From an uncultured Dechloromonas sp. (GTDB lineage Bacteria; Pseudomonadota; Gammaproteobacteria; Burkholderiales; Rhodocyclaceae), in NCBI RefSeq assembly GCF_945957265.1, contig NZ_CAMFKO010000013.1, positions 35,467-99,466 on the forward strand: 64,000 nt of DNA, read 5' to 3'. Positions 1-9,260 of this stretch are shown in pieces; within the stretch, counting starts at the first letter, position 1; each line of letters starts with the position of its first letter. The notes beneath the pieces were generated by a model. The model saw nothing but the letters and a program-made list of their open reading frames with translations, was not told where the DNA came from and ran no database searches. The translations under genes and the position numbers were made by a program.

Positions 1-769
1 CCCGGCGCTGGCGCACCAGATGGTCCTTGATGGCCATGTTTTCCAGGGCGCCGGCGGTTTGCCGCCAGACGCGTTTGAGGTGGGTTTGCAGGTCCCTCAA
101 TTTCCAGAGCGACAGGGGTGTGAATGACCAGGAGGCTTTCGGCACGACTGCGATGCGCGCAGGTGTCCACGGGTATCTGGCCGGATCGAAATTGAAATTG
201 ATGACCGCGCCGATCAAGGAGTCGACACGATAGAGCCCCATCGGTAAGTGAAATTTCCGCCGGCGGATCTGGTTCATGGCCGATTCGGCGAGAACGAAAA
301 GATTGCCATGTAGTCCGCCGGATGTCTGCATGGCCAGATGTTGCTGTTCGGCCGAGCGGCCTACCGAGGGAACACCAGTTGCTGCCAATGCGCCCGAATC
401 ATCAGTCAAGGCTCGCTCAAGCAAGGCAAGGGCGTCATGATTCGGCCGGGCATACCCGTCGACGAAGTAGAACAAATGGGCGTTTCGTCTCAGGGTATGG
501 AAGATGACGTTCAAGGTCTGTGCCTTGTCGCCGAATGCCAGGTACCAGACATTCAATGCAATACCCGATGCTGTTTCCGGCGGGTTCTTCTCGAGTGCGG
601 CGGCAAGGCCGGCTGCCAGTGCGTGATTGCCATTGACCAGGACGTCGATGCAGCTGTTGGCGCCGGCGGCAATGACGGTGGCCCGGACGACCTCGTTCAA
701 CGTGGCCACGGACTCCCGCGCTGCCGTGATGGCGATTGCGCGGTGAGTGAAGTGGCTAGTTGTTTCCAT
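1..769 (-). CDS. Family 2-type glycosyltransferase, partial (3' end outside window)
   Basis: An open frame of 256 codons runs from ATG at 769 to the left edge without a stop. The translation starts METTSHFTHRAIAI and contains a beta-strand followed by an acidic motif, FYFVDGYARP, typical of nucleotide-sugar binding in GT-A glycosyltransferases. A later stretch rich in Arg and aromatics (MNQIRRRKFHLPMGLYRVDS) resembles the acceptor region. It starts 4 nt after the stop of the upstream deacetylase gene, so it is the next gene of the exopolysaccharide operon. The expected role is addition of one sugar to the lipid-linked repeat unit at the inner membrane. The sugar and linkage cannot be told. 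The GT2 assignment rests on fold-like motifs only. Confidence 0.7.
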   Translation of the reverse strand, partial: METTSHFTHRAIAITAARESVATLNEVVRATVIAAGANSCIDVLVNGNHALAAGLAAALEKNPPETASGIALNVWYLAFGDKAQTLNVIFHTLRRNAHLFYFVDGYARPNHDALALLERALTDDSGALAATGVPSVGRSAEQQHLAMQTSGGLHGNLFVLAESAMNQIRRRKFHLPMGLYRVDSLIGAVINFNFDPARYPWTPARIAVVPKASWSFTPLSLWKLRDLQTHLKRVWRQTAGALENMAIKDHLVRQRR

Positions 770-773
770 CGGA

Positions 774-1745
774 TCAGGGAGCTAGCACGGGGACTGCCTG
801 CGGTTTGGTCAGGGATAGTGCGCAGCGCAGGGCAAAGCGGTTCGGTGTGCGATCCCAGGGGGTAAAGCGGGGGATCAGGTAGGGATCGGTATTTGCCGTC
901 GCAACTCCCCAGTCGGTTGTTGCCGCAGCCTGAAAGCCGGCCTTCTCGATCATCCGGAGATGGACTTGCCGCATGTCGGTACGGGTATTTCCGTTTGGAT
1001 AGGCAAAGGAAACCACCGGCTGGTCCAATAGTGCTTCCAATTCGGCTTTCCCGTGCACGATTTCGTATTCGGCTTCTTCGTCGGGGAGCGAGAGCAATAT
1101 CGGATGGGTATGGGTGTGGGCGCCGATTTCCATGCCGCCCTCGGCCAACATCCGTATATCTTGCCGGCTCATCATGAGGTTCGGATGATCAGACAAACCG
1201 GATGACCTGGCAATTTCGGCGGCAGTGATTTGGCGTTCGGCATGCGGGCGATATTTGAGGGATTGCAGGATATTCTGGATCGTTTGTTTGCGTTCGGCGG
1301 TCGTGCCGGTCGGATGGGTACCCAGACCAAAGCGTTCAAGATCAAGGGTGTCTGTTCCGATATGGCGTACCGTTTCAATGATATTGTCATTCCACATCCG
1401 GCCGCCACCGGTAAATGACGTAGCGATGAAGAAGGTGGCTGGAGCCCCGTATTTTTTCAGGATAGGGTAGGCGACCGTCGCGTTGTCCAGATAACCGTCG
1501 TCGAAGGTGATGCAAGCGCTGGCCGGCGGCAAAGTCCCGGATCGGAGTCGTGACGTGGCCTCACCGAAAGTCATGACTTTGTAGTTACGCGAGATGAACG
1601 AAACCATCCAGTCGAATTGTTTCGCACAGGGCTCGCCCGGGAGCAGTTCATCGGCTCGGTTCGGTATTCTGTGGAAAATGAACACCTGGAGTCTTGGTTG
1701 CGTTCCGTGACCGGAAAGGAGTCTTAGTAAGGGTTTCCAGAGCAT
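774..1745 (-). CDS. Polysaccharide deacetylase family protein (NodB-type), exosortase A locus
   Basis: This is a predicted metal-dependent N- or O-deacetylase of 323 aa acting on the exopolysaccharide or its precursor. The NodB motif 1 is visible as ITFDDGYLDNATVAYP, motif 2 as GAHTHTHPILLS with the metal-binding His residues, and a later conserved segment as FAYPNGNTRTDM. An in-frame extension to 1931 exists, but the chosen ATG (MLWKPLLRLLSG) begins where the family-like sequence begins and avoids overlap with the TPR gene that ends at 1787. The gene sits between the TPR protein and the terminal glycosyltransferase. A second deacetylase lies at 13.0-13.9 kb, so the operon carries two different members of the family. 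Confidence 0.85.
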   Translation of the reverse strand: MLWKPLLRLLSGHGTQPRLQVFIFHRIPNRADELLPGEPCAKQFDWMVSFISRNYKVMTFGEATSRLRSGTLPPASACITFDDGYLDNATVAYPILKKYGAPATFFIATSFTGGGRMWNDNIIETVRHIGTDTLDLERFGLGTHPTGTTAERKQTIQNILQSLKYRPHAERQITAAEIARSSGLSDHPNLMMSRQDIRMLAEGGMEIGAHTHTHPILLSLPDEEAEYEIVHGKAELEALLDQPVVSFAYPNGNTRTDMRQVHLRMIEKAGFQAAATTDWGVATANTDPYLIPRFTPWDRTPNRFALRCALSLTKPQAVPVLAP

Positions 1746-1786
1746 ATGGCGATTGGGGGCTGGATATCGGGCGAGCGGAGCGCTCG

Positions 1787-2401
1787 TTATTTTTTCTCGA
1801 TGCTCGTCTTTTGTTTCAGGTCTTTCGCCAAGTCTTTCAGGGCGCGAGATTCCGGAACCTGCTCCAGTCCTTCGTTGACCAGCTTTATGGCCTCCTGCCG
1901 TCTTCCAGTTTGGTTCAAATGCAGCGCCCAATAGAGATAGGCTCGCCAGGAGGCAGGATCGATACGGATGGATTCCTGCAGCGACTCTTCAGCTGCTCGG
2001 GTATTGCCGACTCGAAGCAGGACTTGCCCTTTGACTGCCAGGATTTCACTAAGGAGAGGCATCTCCGGCTGAGAGCGCTCAATGACATAGTTGAGGTCGT
2101 TGACGGCTGTGTTGAGCTCGCTTGCTCGTAATTCGCGGGAGATGCCGTAGCGATAGGAGCGAGCGATACGAACCTGCGCCCAGCAGTAGTGGTGTATTGC
2201 CCAGTATCCCTTGCCCAGTTCGTTTTCCCAGTGTTTGGATGGCGTAGGTTGGTGCCGGGCTGATACCGCCGCCTTATGCTTGCAGTAGTCCGGAAGCATG
2301 GCGTATTCAGCGTCGGTCATTTGCATTTCTGCAGAGACGGGCGTTGAGAAGCCCAAAGCGACGAAGGCTGTCAGAATGATGGCGCTAGCTGTTGATGCCA
2401 T
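1787..2401 (-). CDS. Secreted TPR-repeat protein of the exopolysaccharide locus
   Basis: This protein of 204 aa has an N-terminal signal peptide (hydrophobic residues about 4-21, ending PVSA before EMQMTD). Helical repeats with TPR character follow in the C-terminal half, for example GQVLLRVGNTRAAEESLQES and the following WRAYLYWALHLNQTGRRQEA. The ATG at 2401 is chosen because it starts the signal peptide; an upstream in-frame start would lie deep inside the preceding ligase gene. It overlaps the O-antigen-ligase-like gene by 17 nt, so the two are translationally linked. A periplasmic scaffold for polymerisation or export is a reasonable inference, but no enzymatic motif is seen. Confidence 0.7.
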   Translation of the reverse strand: MASTASAIILTAFVALGFSTPVSAEMQMTDAEYAMLPDYCKHKAAVSARHQPTPSKHWENELGKGYWAIHHYCWAQVRIARSYRYGISRELRASELNTAVNDLNYVIERSQPEMPLLSEILAVKGQVLLRVGNTRAAEESLQESIRIDPASWRAYLYWALHLNQTGRRQEAIKLVNEGLEQVPESRALKDLAKDLKQKTSIEKK

Positions 2402-3710
2402 GGGGTGGCTTTCTGATCCGAATGCTGGGTGGATTTGATGGTGCAATGGTAAGCGGGTTCGCTATTTTCTTGTCTTCATCGATGGTGGCTTTGACGAGTA
2501 CCACGAGTGCCGCCAGATAATAAGGGAAGTCGAAATGCAGCAGTCCGAGGAAGGCGCCGCCGGTGGCGAAGCCGACGATACTGACCTGGATCATCGACAT
2601 CAGCAGAGGCACCCAGGTCTCGTATTCGGTGCCTTTGGCACGACGCGCAAGCCGCGTGGCCGATCGCCAGGTGACTATGCCCAGGGCCAGATACATGAAC
2701 AAGCCGGGGAAGCCATGCTCGCCCAGGGCCTGGAAATAGATGCTGTGGGAGTCGAATGACTTGATCCAGGGGCCGGGCGAGTAGAGGTAATACAGAACGT
2801 CGCTGCCGATCCGGAATCCGCCGCCGATGATGGGGCGGTCAAGCGCCATGTTCCAGATGGTCGCCCAGGTATTGAGCCGGCTTTGTGCAGAGCCGTCTTC
2901 CTCGTAGGTGGAGATGGTGTTCATCCGGCTATACCATTCTTCCGGCATGAACAGCAGGGCAGTGGCCAGCAGGGCTGAAAAGCCGAGCCCCATCAAGATT
3001 TTCCGGTCGCTTTTCAGAATGAAGAAAGTTCCCATTCCGAAAATGGCGATGAGGGCACCACGGGAGTGGCTACCGAGAATAGAAAAAACGCAGAAGGCCA
3101 TCGATGCCCAGAGACCTCGCCGCAGCCATGGGTTGGCCGATATTCTGATCAGGTAGTACATGAGCGGGATCAGGGTGACCAGGGCGAGCGCCAACTCATT
3201 GTTCCCTTCGATGAAGGTATCGGCGGGACCCCAGACACGGAAGGAGCCACCGTTGATCAGAGTGAAGATACCCCCCTTGGTTCCGTAGAACCCGATAGAA
3301 ACAACCATGACCCAGACCAACGCGACGATTTGTTCGCGGCCGCGTAGAAGCATCAAGGAGACGAGCAGCATGAGCTGGGTTTTGAGGACCTGTTTCCAGG
3401 TCCAAAATACCGCATCTGCATCCGGGTTGATCGCTGTTTGTGCGGTGATCGACATCCAGATCACGAACGCAATGAGCAGTACCGTAATGGAATTGACCGG
3501 AAACGGCTTGCGTTGCGAACTGAACGGAGTGACCAGCAAGACGGATACGGCGGTGAGCATGGCGAAGGGAATATCGAATGCGATCCCGTAGGCAAGACGA
3601 TGGGGCGACATCATGCTGACCCATGCCCAGGCCAGGGCGCCGATATAGGGCCGGCGAAAGATGGTCGGAATGAGTACGGCGAATATCGCAATGAGCGCAA
3701 TGTCACGCAT
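2385..3710 (-). CDS. Putative O-antigen ligase/polymerase, exosortase A system-associated
   Basis: This multi-spanning inner-membrane protein of 441 aa has about ten to twelve hydrophobic segments. It carries the long periplasmic loop with the Wzy_C-type signature FDSHSIYFQALGEHGFPGLF in the C-terminal third. The sequence matches the family of O-glycosylation ligases/polymerases found beside XrtA (PEP_O_lig_1), from memory of that family. It would polymerise repeat units or transfer glycan to an acceptor on the periplasmic face. It overlaps the upstream glycosyltransferase by 8 nt and the downstream TPR gene by 17 nt, consistent with one operon. Confidence 0.85.
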   Translation of the reverse strand: MRDIALIAIFAVLIPTIFRRPYIGALAWAWVSMMSPHRLAYGIAFDIPFAMLTAVSVLLVTPFSSQRKPFPVNSITVLLIAFVIWMSITAQTAINPDADAVFWTWKQVLKTQLMLLVSLMLLRGREQIVALVWVMVVSIGFYGTKGGIFTLINGGSFRVWGPADTFIEGNNELALALVTLIPLMYYLIRISANPWLRRGLWASMAFCVFSILGSHSRGALIAIFGMGTFFILKSDRKILMGLGFSALLATALLFMPEEWYSRMNTISTYEEDGSAQSRLNTWATIWNMALDRPIIGGGFRIGSDVLYYLYSPGPWIKSFDSHSIYFQALGEHGFPGLFMYLALGIVTWRSATRLARRAKGTEYETWVPLLMSMIQVSIVGFATGGAFLGLLHFDFPYYLAALVVLVKATIDEDKKIANPLTIAPSNPPSIRIRKPPHGINS

Positions 3711-4926
3711 GAGAGGCGGCTTCCGGTCGGGGGGCGCATTGTGAAGCCATGATGCGACGAAATAGCGCGACCTGGCGGTTTGATGTGTCGGCCCAGGAGT
3801 ATTGTTCGGCGTATTGGCGAATCGCCGCGCGGTCGGGGTAGTTGTTCATCAGGCCGAGGAGCGCCTCGACAAGGGCTGCCGAATCTCGTGTATGCATCAG
3901 GCGGCCTACCTGTGGATTGGTCACAATCTCTGGCGTTCCACCGACCGCGGTTGAAATCACCGGGGTTCCGCAAGCCATGGACTCGAGCAGGACATTGGCC
4001 CAGCCTTCGCGGCTGGAGCAGAGCACCAATACGTCCGCCGCGCTGTACCACCAGCGCAGGTCGGTATTCGGTATCGAGCCGGCAAAGACAATGCGGTCAC
4101 TGACCCGCAGGCGGTCTGCAAGGCTCTTCAGTTCCGATTCGAGCGGACCTTTGCCGACGATAACCAGGTTTGTATCGGCAGGGAGAGCGGGCATTGCCGA
4201 AATGGCGATGGCGTGCCCCTTGAGTTCCACCAGGTTGCCGACGGAAAGGATGATTTTCCCCCCCGGCAGACCTAAAAGGCGACGCGCTTCTGGCATGGGT
4301 TCCGGGTGGAAACGCTCGAGATCTACCCCGTTGCGGAAGACATCCAGCTTTTCAGGTGCCGCCCCCAGGCTGGAAAGCCTTTCCATCAACGCATTGCAGA
4401 CGCCGATCGAGGCGTCGGCTAGGGATGCCGTTTCCAGAATGCGTCGGCGAGGCTCGCGGTAGTTCGGAATGAGATTGAGATCGCTACCCCGCGCCGTCAC
4501 GATGAAGGGCTTGCCGATGGCTCGGGCAATGATGCCGGCGGCGACGCCGTCGGGGTAATAGTAGTGGGCATCGATCAGGTCGAAGTCGAACCCTTCGGCG
4601 ATGAGCTTGCGTATGGTCGGTATGGCACCATTGGCGAGAGCCTGCGGTGCCAAGTTCATGCCGATTTTGGGCAAGAGGTAATAACGCGGATGGTGCACGG
4701 CGATGCCGTTCCAGCGTTCGAATTTCGGTGTGGCGGCAAAGCGCCCGTATTCGCCGAAGACGGTGCTGGAGAACGGAAACCAGGGGACCGGAGCGACTAC
4801 CTGGGTTTCGACCTTGCCCGTTTTCAGCAGCTCGCGTAACCGGGTCTCAACAAAGATACCGTGTCCCGGGCGTACGGAACTTGGGTATAGTGAGGAAAAC
4901 AGTAGTGTCTTGATGGGGCGAGGCAT
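3703..4926 (-). CDS. GT4-type glycosyltransferase
   Basis: This cytoplasmic glycosyltransferase of 407 aa has the GT-B layout. The N-terminal acceptor domain starts TLLFSSLYPSSVRPGHGIFV, and the C-terminal nucleotide-sugar domain has GNLVELKGHAIAISAM and the E-x7-E region SSREGWANVLLESMACGTPV. It would extend the lipid-linked sugar of the exopolysaccharide repeat unit. ATG 4926 is preferred over an in-frame start at 4956, because the conserved first strand begins right after it. The donor sugar is unknown. It lies 36 nt downstream of another GT4 gene and overlaps the ligase gene. Confidence 0.85.
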   Translation of the reverse strand: MPRPIKTLLFSSLYPSSVRPGHGIFVETRLRELLKTGKVETQVVAPVPWFPFSSTVFGEYGRFAATPKFERWNGIAVHHPRYYLLPKIGMNLAPQALANGAIPTIRKLIAEGFDFDLIDAHYYYPDGVAAGIIARAIGKPFIVTARGSDLNLIPNYREPRRRILETASLADASIGVCNALMERLSSLGAAPEKLDVFRNGVDLERFHPEPMPEARRLLGLPGGKIILSVGNLVELKGHAIAISAMPALPADTNLVIVGKGPLESELKSLADRLRVSDRIVFAGSIPNTDLRWWYSAADVLVLCSSREGWANVLLESMACGTPVISTAVGGTPEIVTNPQVGRLMHTRDSAALVEALLGLMNNYPDRAAIRQYAEQYSWADTSNRQVALFRRIMASQCAPRPEAASHA

Positions 4927-4962
4927 AAGAAGTCGTCGAGATAGGCGTCTATGCACCGAAGC

Positions 4963-6180
4963 TCAAATCGGTTTCTTGCTGGTCAGCCGGGTGTACGGCG
5001 CGATATAGTTTGCGACACTGTTGCGCCAGTTGCGAACGTCCTCGACGAAACGACGGCCGTTGGCATGAAGTTGTGGCCAATGCCCGCGGGAGGAAATCAG
5101 TTCGCGAATGCTGGTTGCCAAAGCTCCTGGATTACCCGCCTTGAACAGGATTCCGTTGTAGCGGTCTGTGATGAGTTCCTGATGGCCGCCAACGTCCGAT
5201 GCCACGAAGAGTTTGCCTTGTGCCATTGCTTCCAGAGGTTTGAGCGGCGTCACCAGTTCGGTCAGGCGCATCGAATGGCGGGGATAGGCAAGGACGTCGA
5301 TCAGGTCGTAATAGCGGTTAACTTCCTTGTGCGGCACCCGGCCCGTGAAAATGACCTTGTCGGCGATGCCGAGGGCTTGGGCTTGCCGCTTCAGATTGTT
5401 TTCCTGCGGCCCGCCGCCGACCAGAAGAAGGCGGGTGTCGGGGGCCGTTTCGAGGATCATCGGGAAGCTGTCGAGCAATAGATCGAGCCCTTCGTAGGCA
5501 TAGAAGGAACCGATAAAACCGATCACCGTTTTTCCGCTCAATCCCCATTGTTGCTGGAGTTTCGGGTCGGGCGGGCTGGCCAGCTGGAAAGACTCGATAT
5601 CGACGGCATTCGGAATGACGGTGACTTTTTCGGCGGCAATGCCGCGTCCCACGATATCGGCCCGCAGGCCTTCGCAAATGGTGAATACGTGGTCGACCTG
5701 CCGGATGGCACGGGTCTCGAGGGCGCGCGTGGCCCGATAGCGCAGGCTGCCTTCGTGGGTGCTGCCATGGTCTACGGCGGCATCCTCCCAGAAGGCGCGG
5801 ATTTCGTAGACGACCGGAATGCCCAGTTTGCGAGCCACCTTGATGGCGGGCAGGGCATTGAGTACAGGGGAGTGGGCGTGGATGATGTCCGGACGGATTT
5901 CGCGAGCGACTTCTTCAAGACGTTTTTCCAACTGCCGCATCAAGGCGAATTCCTTGACGATGGGCAGCCTGGAGGCGATGCCGCAGGGCAGGGGGGTACG
6001 GTAAAACTGCAGGCCATCGACTTCTTCGACGGTTAGCTTGCAGGCACCTTGTTTGGGGGAGGTTACATGGAAGGTCTGCCACCCCAAGGCACGTTGCTCG
6101 CGGAGCAGGGCAGCCGTGCGGAAGGTGTAGCCGCTATGCAGCGGGATGGAGTGATCGAGGACGTGGAGCGTGCGGGTCAT
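4963..6180 (-). CDS. GT4 glycosyltransferase, exosortase A-associated (Daro_2439-like)
   Basis: This glycosyltransferase of 405 aa has the N-terminal signature TLHVLDHSIPLHSGYTFRT seen in the exosortase A-associated family typified, from memory, by Daro_2439 of Dechloromonas aromatica. It also has a GT4 C-terminal domain (VIGFIGSFYAYEGLDLLLDS, and YPRHSMRLTELVTPLKPLEA in place of the usual E-x7-E). It overlaps the amidotransferase gene by 4 nt. It should transfer a sugar to the growing repeat unit at the cytoplasmic face. Confidence 0.88.
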   Translation of the reverse strand: MTRTLHVLDHSIPLHSGYTFRTAALLREQRALGWQTFHVTSPKQGACKLTVEEVDGLQFYRTPLPCGIASRLPIVKEFALMRQLEKRLEEVAREIRPDIIHAHSPVLNALPAIKVARKLGIPVVYEIRAFWEDAAVDHGSTHEGSLRYRATRALETRAIRQVDHVFTICEGLRADIVGRGIAAEKVTVIPNAVDIESFQLASPPDPKLQQQWGLSGKTVIGFIGSFYAYEGLDLLLDSFPMILETAPDTRLLLVGGGPQENNLKRQAQALGIADKVIFTGRVPHKEVNRYYDLIDVLAYPRHSMRLTELVTPLKPLEAMAQGKLFVASDVGGHQELITDRYNGILFKAGNPGALATSIRELISSRGHWPQLHANGRRFVEDVRNWRNSVANYIAPYTRLTSKKPI

Positions 6181-8084
6181 GCCTGTAACTCCGGCTCCAT
6201 AACGTTGCGCAGAAAGGCCTCGAACATCAGCAAGGTCCAGATCGAAGCGCTGTAATCACGGGCGCCGTTGTTGTGGTCGGTGACCAGCTGCTGCAGGTAG
6301 TCCCGGTTGAACCAGCCGGTATCGGCCAGACGGGAACCGAGAATGGCGTCCTCGACGCGTTGCTTGAGCGGACCGCGGAACCAGCGGGCGAGCGGCACCG
6401 AGAAACCCATTTTGGGTCGGTAGAGCACGTCGTTCGGCAGATAGGGTTCCATCGACTTCTTGAGGATGTGCTTGCCCTCCTGGCCGCGGATCTTTTCAGA
6501 TGAGCGCAGCGTCGCCAGCCATTCGACCAGTTGGTGATCCATCAGCGGTTCGCGGACTTCCAGCGAATGGGCCATGCTGGCGCGATCGACCTTGGTGTTG
6601 ATGTCGCCGACCAGGTAGGTTTTCAGGTCGAGATACTGGATCAGGGCGAGAGGGTCGTCGGTGTTCGCCTGGCCGGCATGGCGTTGGAACACCTGCTGGG
6701 CATCGTAGCCGCCCAGGGCGGACTTGAAGCTGTCGCTGAACAGCTGCCGGCGCATCGGCGCACGGAGGATGGAAATCGAGTGGAAGTAGCCTTCGACCGA
6801 CGAGCGGGCGATGCCTTCGAAGGTCGTCTTGGCGCGGAAGACGCGTGGTGCCCAGTCGGCTTTCGGATACAGTTTGCCCAGGGTGCCGAAGAGGGGGCGG
6901 CGCAGGGCCAGCGGCAACGCCGAGCGCATCTTTTCTTCCATCAGGTGCAGGCGATAGCGGCGATAGCCGCCAAAGCTCTCGTCGCCGCCATCGCCGGAGA
7001 GGGCAACGGTGACATGCTTGCGGGCGAGCTGGCAGACGCGATAGGTGGGAATCGCCGAACTGTCGGCGTAGGGTTCGTCGTAGAGCTTGGCCAGGGTGTC
7101 GATCAGGTCGAAATCGTCGCTTTCGACGATATCGAGATAGTGATTCGTGCGGTAGCGGTCGGCCACCATCTTGGCGAATTCAGATTCGTTGAAAGCCGGA
7201 TCGGAGAAGCCGATTGAGCAGGTGTTGACCGGATCGGCGGAGAGTCCGGCCATGATGGCGACCACGGCGCTGGAATCGACGCCGCCGGAGAGGAAGGCGC
7301 CGAGCGGTACTTCCGAGACCATGCGCAGTTTGATCGACTCTTCCAGGCGGTGGGTCAGTTCGGCGCGTGCGTCCTGCTCGCTGATCGGATTGTCGAGGGT
7401 GAAACGGACATCCCAGTATTCACGGGGTTCGCCGACCGGCTGGCCGCGGCGCAACAATAGGGTGCAGGCGGGCGGCAGTTTCTTTGCCTGCTTGAAAATG
7501 GCGCGCGGCTCGGCCACGTAACCCAGGGCGAAATATTCCTCGACGGCGCAGGGATCGATGTCGCGCTTCAGGCCGCCGTGGGCGAGCAGCGATTTCAGTT
7601 CGGAGCCGAACAAAAAGCTGCCGTCATCGAGCAGCGCGTAGAACAGCGGTTTGACGCCAAGACGGTCGCGGGCGAGGAAGAGGATTTCGCGATTGCGGTC
7701 CCACAGAGCAAAGGCGAACATGCCACGAAAGCGGTCGACGCAGCGCTCGCCCCAGGCTTCCCAGGCGTGCACGATGACTTCCGTGTCGCTCCGGGTGTGG
7801 AAAGTGTGGCCGAGTGCCTGAAGTTCGGGAATCAGTTCCTGGTAGTTGTAGATTTCCCCGTTGAAGACCACGCAAACGCTGTTGTCCTCGTTGTAAAGCG
7901 GCTGTTGGCCGGTGGACAGGTCGATGATCGACAGGCGGCGATGGCCCAGTCCGACACCGGGCTCAAGGTGCAGCCCCCCCTCGTCGGGTCCGCGGTGGAA
8001 CTGCGATTCGTTCATGCGATGGAGGATGGCGCGGTCGATGTCGCGCTTGCCCCGGGTGTCGAAGATCCCTGTGATTCCGCACAT
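6177..8084 (-). CDS. Exosortase A system-associated amidotransferase (asparagine synthase-like)
   Basis: This 635-aa protein has the two-domain layout of glutamine-dependent asparagine synthases. The N-terminal class II glutamine amidotransferase domain has the nucleophile Cys2 (MCGITGIFDT), RLSIIDLSTGQQPLYN and the FNGEIYNYQEL loop. The C-terminal ATP-pyrophosphatase domain has the PP-loop FLSGGVDSSAVVAIM and VALSGDGGDESFGGYRRY. In this context it probably amidates a uronic acid or another sugar carboxylate of the exopolysaccharide rather than making asparagine (inference from the XrtA-associated family eps_aminotran_1). It starts 12 nt after the preceding sugar transferase. Confidence 0.9.
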   Translation of the reverse strand: MCGITGIFDTRGKRDIDRAILHRMNESQFHRGPDEGGLHLEPGVGLGHRRLSIIDLSTGQQPLYNEDNSVCVVFNGEIYNYQELIPELQALGHTFHTRSDTEVIVHAWEAWGERCVDRFRGMFAFALWDRNREILFLARDRLGVKPLFYALLDDGSFLFGSELKSLLAHGGLKRDIDPCAVEEYFALGYVAEPRAIFKQAKKLPPACTLLLRRGQPVGEPREYWDVRFTLDNPISEQDARAELTHRLEESIKLRMVSEVPLGAFLSGGVDSSAVVAIMAGLSADPVNTCSIGFSDPAFNESEFAKMVADRYRTNHYLDIVESDDFDLIDTLAKLYDEPYADSSAIPTYRVCQLARKHVTVALSGDGGDESFGGYRRYRLHLMEEKMRSALPLALRRPLFGTLGKLYPKADWAPRVFRAKTTFEGIARSSVEGYFHSISILRAPMRRQLFSDSFKSALGGYDAQQVFQRHAGQANTDDPLALIQYLDLKTYLVGDINTKVDRASMAHSLEVREPLMDHQLVEWLATLRSSEKIRGQEGKHILKKSMEPYLPNDVLYRPKMGFSVPLARWFRGPLKQRVEDAILGSRLADTGWFNRDYLQQLVTDHNNGARDYSASIWTLLMFEAFLRNVMEPELQA

Positions 8085-8096
8085 GCTTTGCTACTC

Positions 8097-9260
8097 TCAG
8101 TTGGTGTTGAGTTGCCGCATCTTCCCGTAGAAAAGGCGGTCGTAGAGTTGTTGGTAGTTGCGAACCATGGCATCCATGCTGTAGTTCCGTTCGACGAGTT
8201 GCCGGCCATGTTGGCCCATCGATCGAGCCATCCCGGGTTGCCGTGCAAGATAGATGAGAGCGCCCGCCAAACAGGACGGGTTGGAAGCGGGAACCAGGCA
8301 ACCACTTCGCCCTTCTTCGACGAGTTCGAGGTTGCCGCCGACTGCCGTTGCGATGACCGGCAATCCGCTCGCCATCGCTTCGAGGATTGTATTGGATATT
8401 CCCTCGGCGATTGAAGGCAGGACGAAACAATCGAGTCCCTGCATGATTGTCGGGACGTCTGTTCGCTCGCCAGGCAACCAGGCCAGATCGCCGAGGCCTG
8501 CATTGTGCAATATGGTTTCCGACTCCTGGCGCAGCGGGCCTTCGCCAACCATGATCAGGCGCAGGCTTTGCCGCAACTCGGGGGTGCGCTGGATCGCCAG
8601 AACGAAAGCCTTCGCCAGGTTGGTTTGATCCTTGACGGTTTGCATGCGTCCGGCAGTACCGACAATCCATCCTTCATGAGCATTGAAGGGGGAACCGGGA
8701 ATTGGCTGCCGGTGTTCGACAGGATGGAAGCGGATGGCGTCAACGCCGTTGTAGATCTGAGTCACGCGCTTGGATGAAATGCCGACGGGATGGACCAGAT
8801 ATTCGGCCAGATCTTGCGAGAGCGCTATGTAATGCTTCACGAACGGGCTGTAAATCCGCCGAATCCATTGGCATTTCTTGTTGGTGCCATCGTAGTCGCC
8901 GACATCCCGCCCATGTTCGCCGTGCACTCGGGCTGCCACGCCGGACAGCCAAGCCGGAACCTGGGCTTCCAGGGCGGCAAGATTCCGGGTGTGAACGATG
9001 GCGGGACGTAACTCACGGAAAATTCGATAGAGTTGCGGATATATCCAGAAGACATGCCCTGGTGCCTTGTTCATGGCAATGAACTCGACGTCGGTGCGTT
9101 TGATGCGTTGCCTGAAATCGGTAATGTCGGTCAGTGCGATGACGGCATGCCGATAGGCGGATTCCGGCATGTGGTTGATCAGGTTGACGATGCCGTTTTC
9201 GAGGCCGCCTGTGTCGAAGCGGTGCATGACATGGGCGACGAGAGGGCGTTGGTCGGTCAT
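8097..9260 (-). CDS. Sugar transferase, PEP-CTERM/EpsH1 system-associated (stp2 family)
   Basis: This GT4-type transferase has 387 aa. Its N-terminal signature VAHVMHRFDTGGLENGIVNL and the HGEHGRDVGDYDGTNKKC segment are characteristic of the stp2 family found next to exosortase genes. The C-terminal donor domain contains VGTAGRMQTVKDQTNLAKAF and the E-x7-E motif PSIAEGISNTILEAMASGLP. It follows the xrtA-epsI fusion gene with a 4-nt overlap, and the amidotransferase follows 12 nt later. It is expected to act at the cytoplasmic face of the inner membrane. Confidence 0.9.
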   Translation of the reverse strand: MTDQRPLVAHVMHRFDTGGLENGIVNLINHMPESAYRHAVIALTDITDFRQRIKRTDVEFIAMNKAPGHVFWIYPQLYRIFRELRPAIVHTRNLAALEAQVPAWLSGVAARVHGEHGRDVGDYDGTNKKCQWIRRIYSPFVKHYIALSQDLAEYLVHPVGISSKRVTQIYNGVDAIRFHPVEHRQPIPGSPFNAHEGWIVGTAGRMQTVKDQTNLAKAFVLAIQRTPELRQSLRLIMVGEGPLRQESETILHNAGLGDLAWLPGERTDVPTIMQGLDCFVLPSIAEGISNTILEAMASGLPVIATAVGGNLELVEEGRSGCLVPASNPSCLAGALIYLARQPGMARSMGQHGRQLVERNYSMDAMVRNYQQLYDRLFYGKMRQLNTN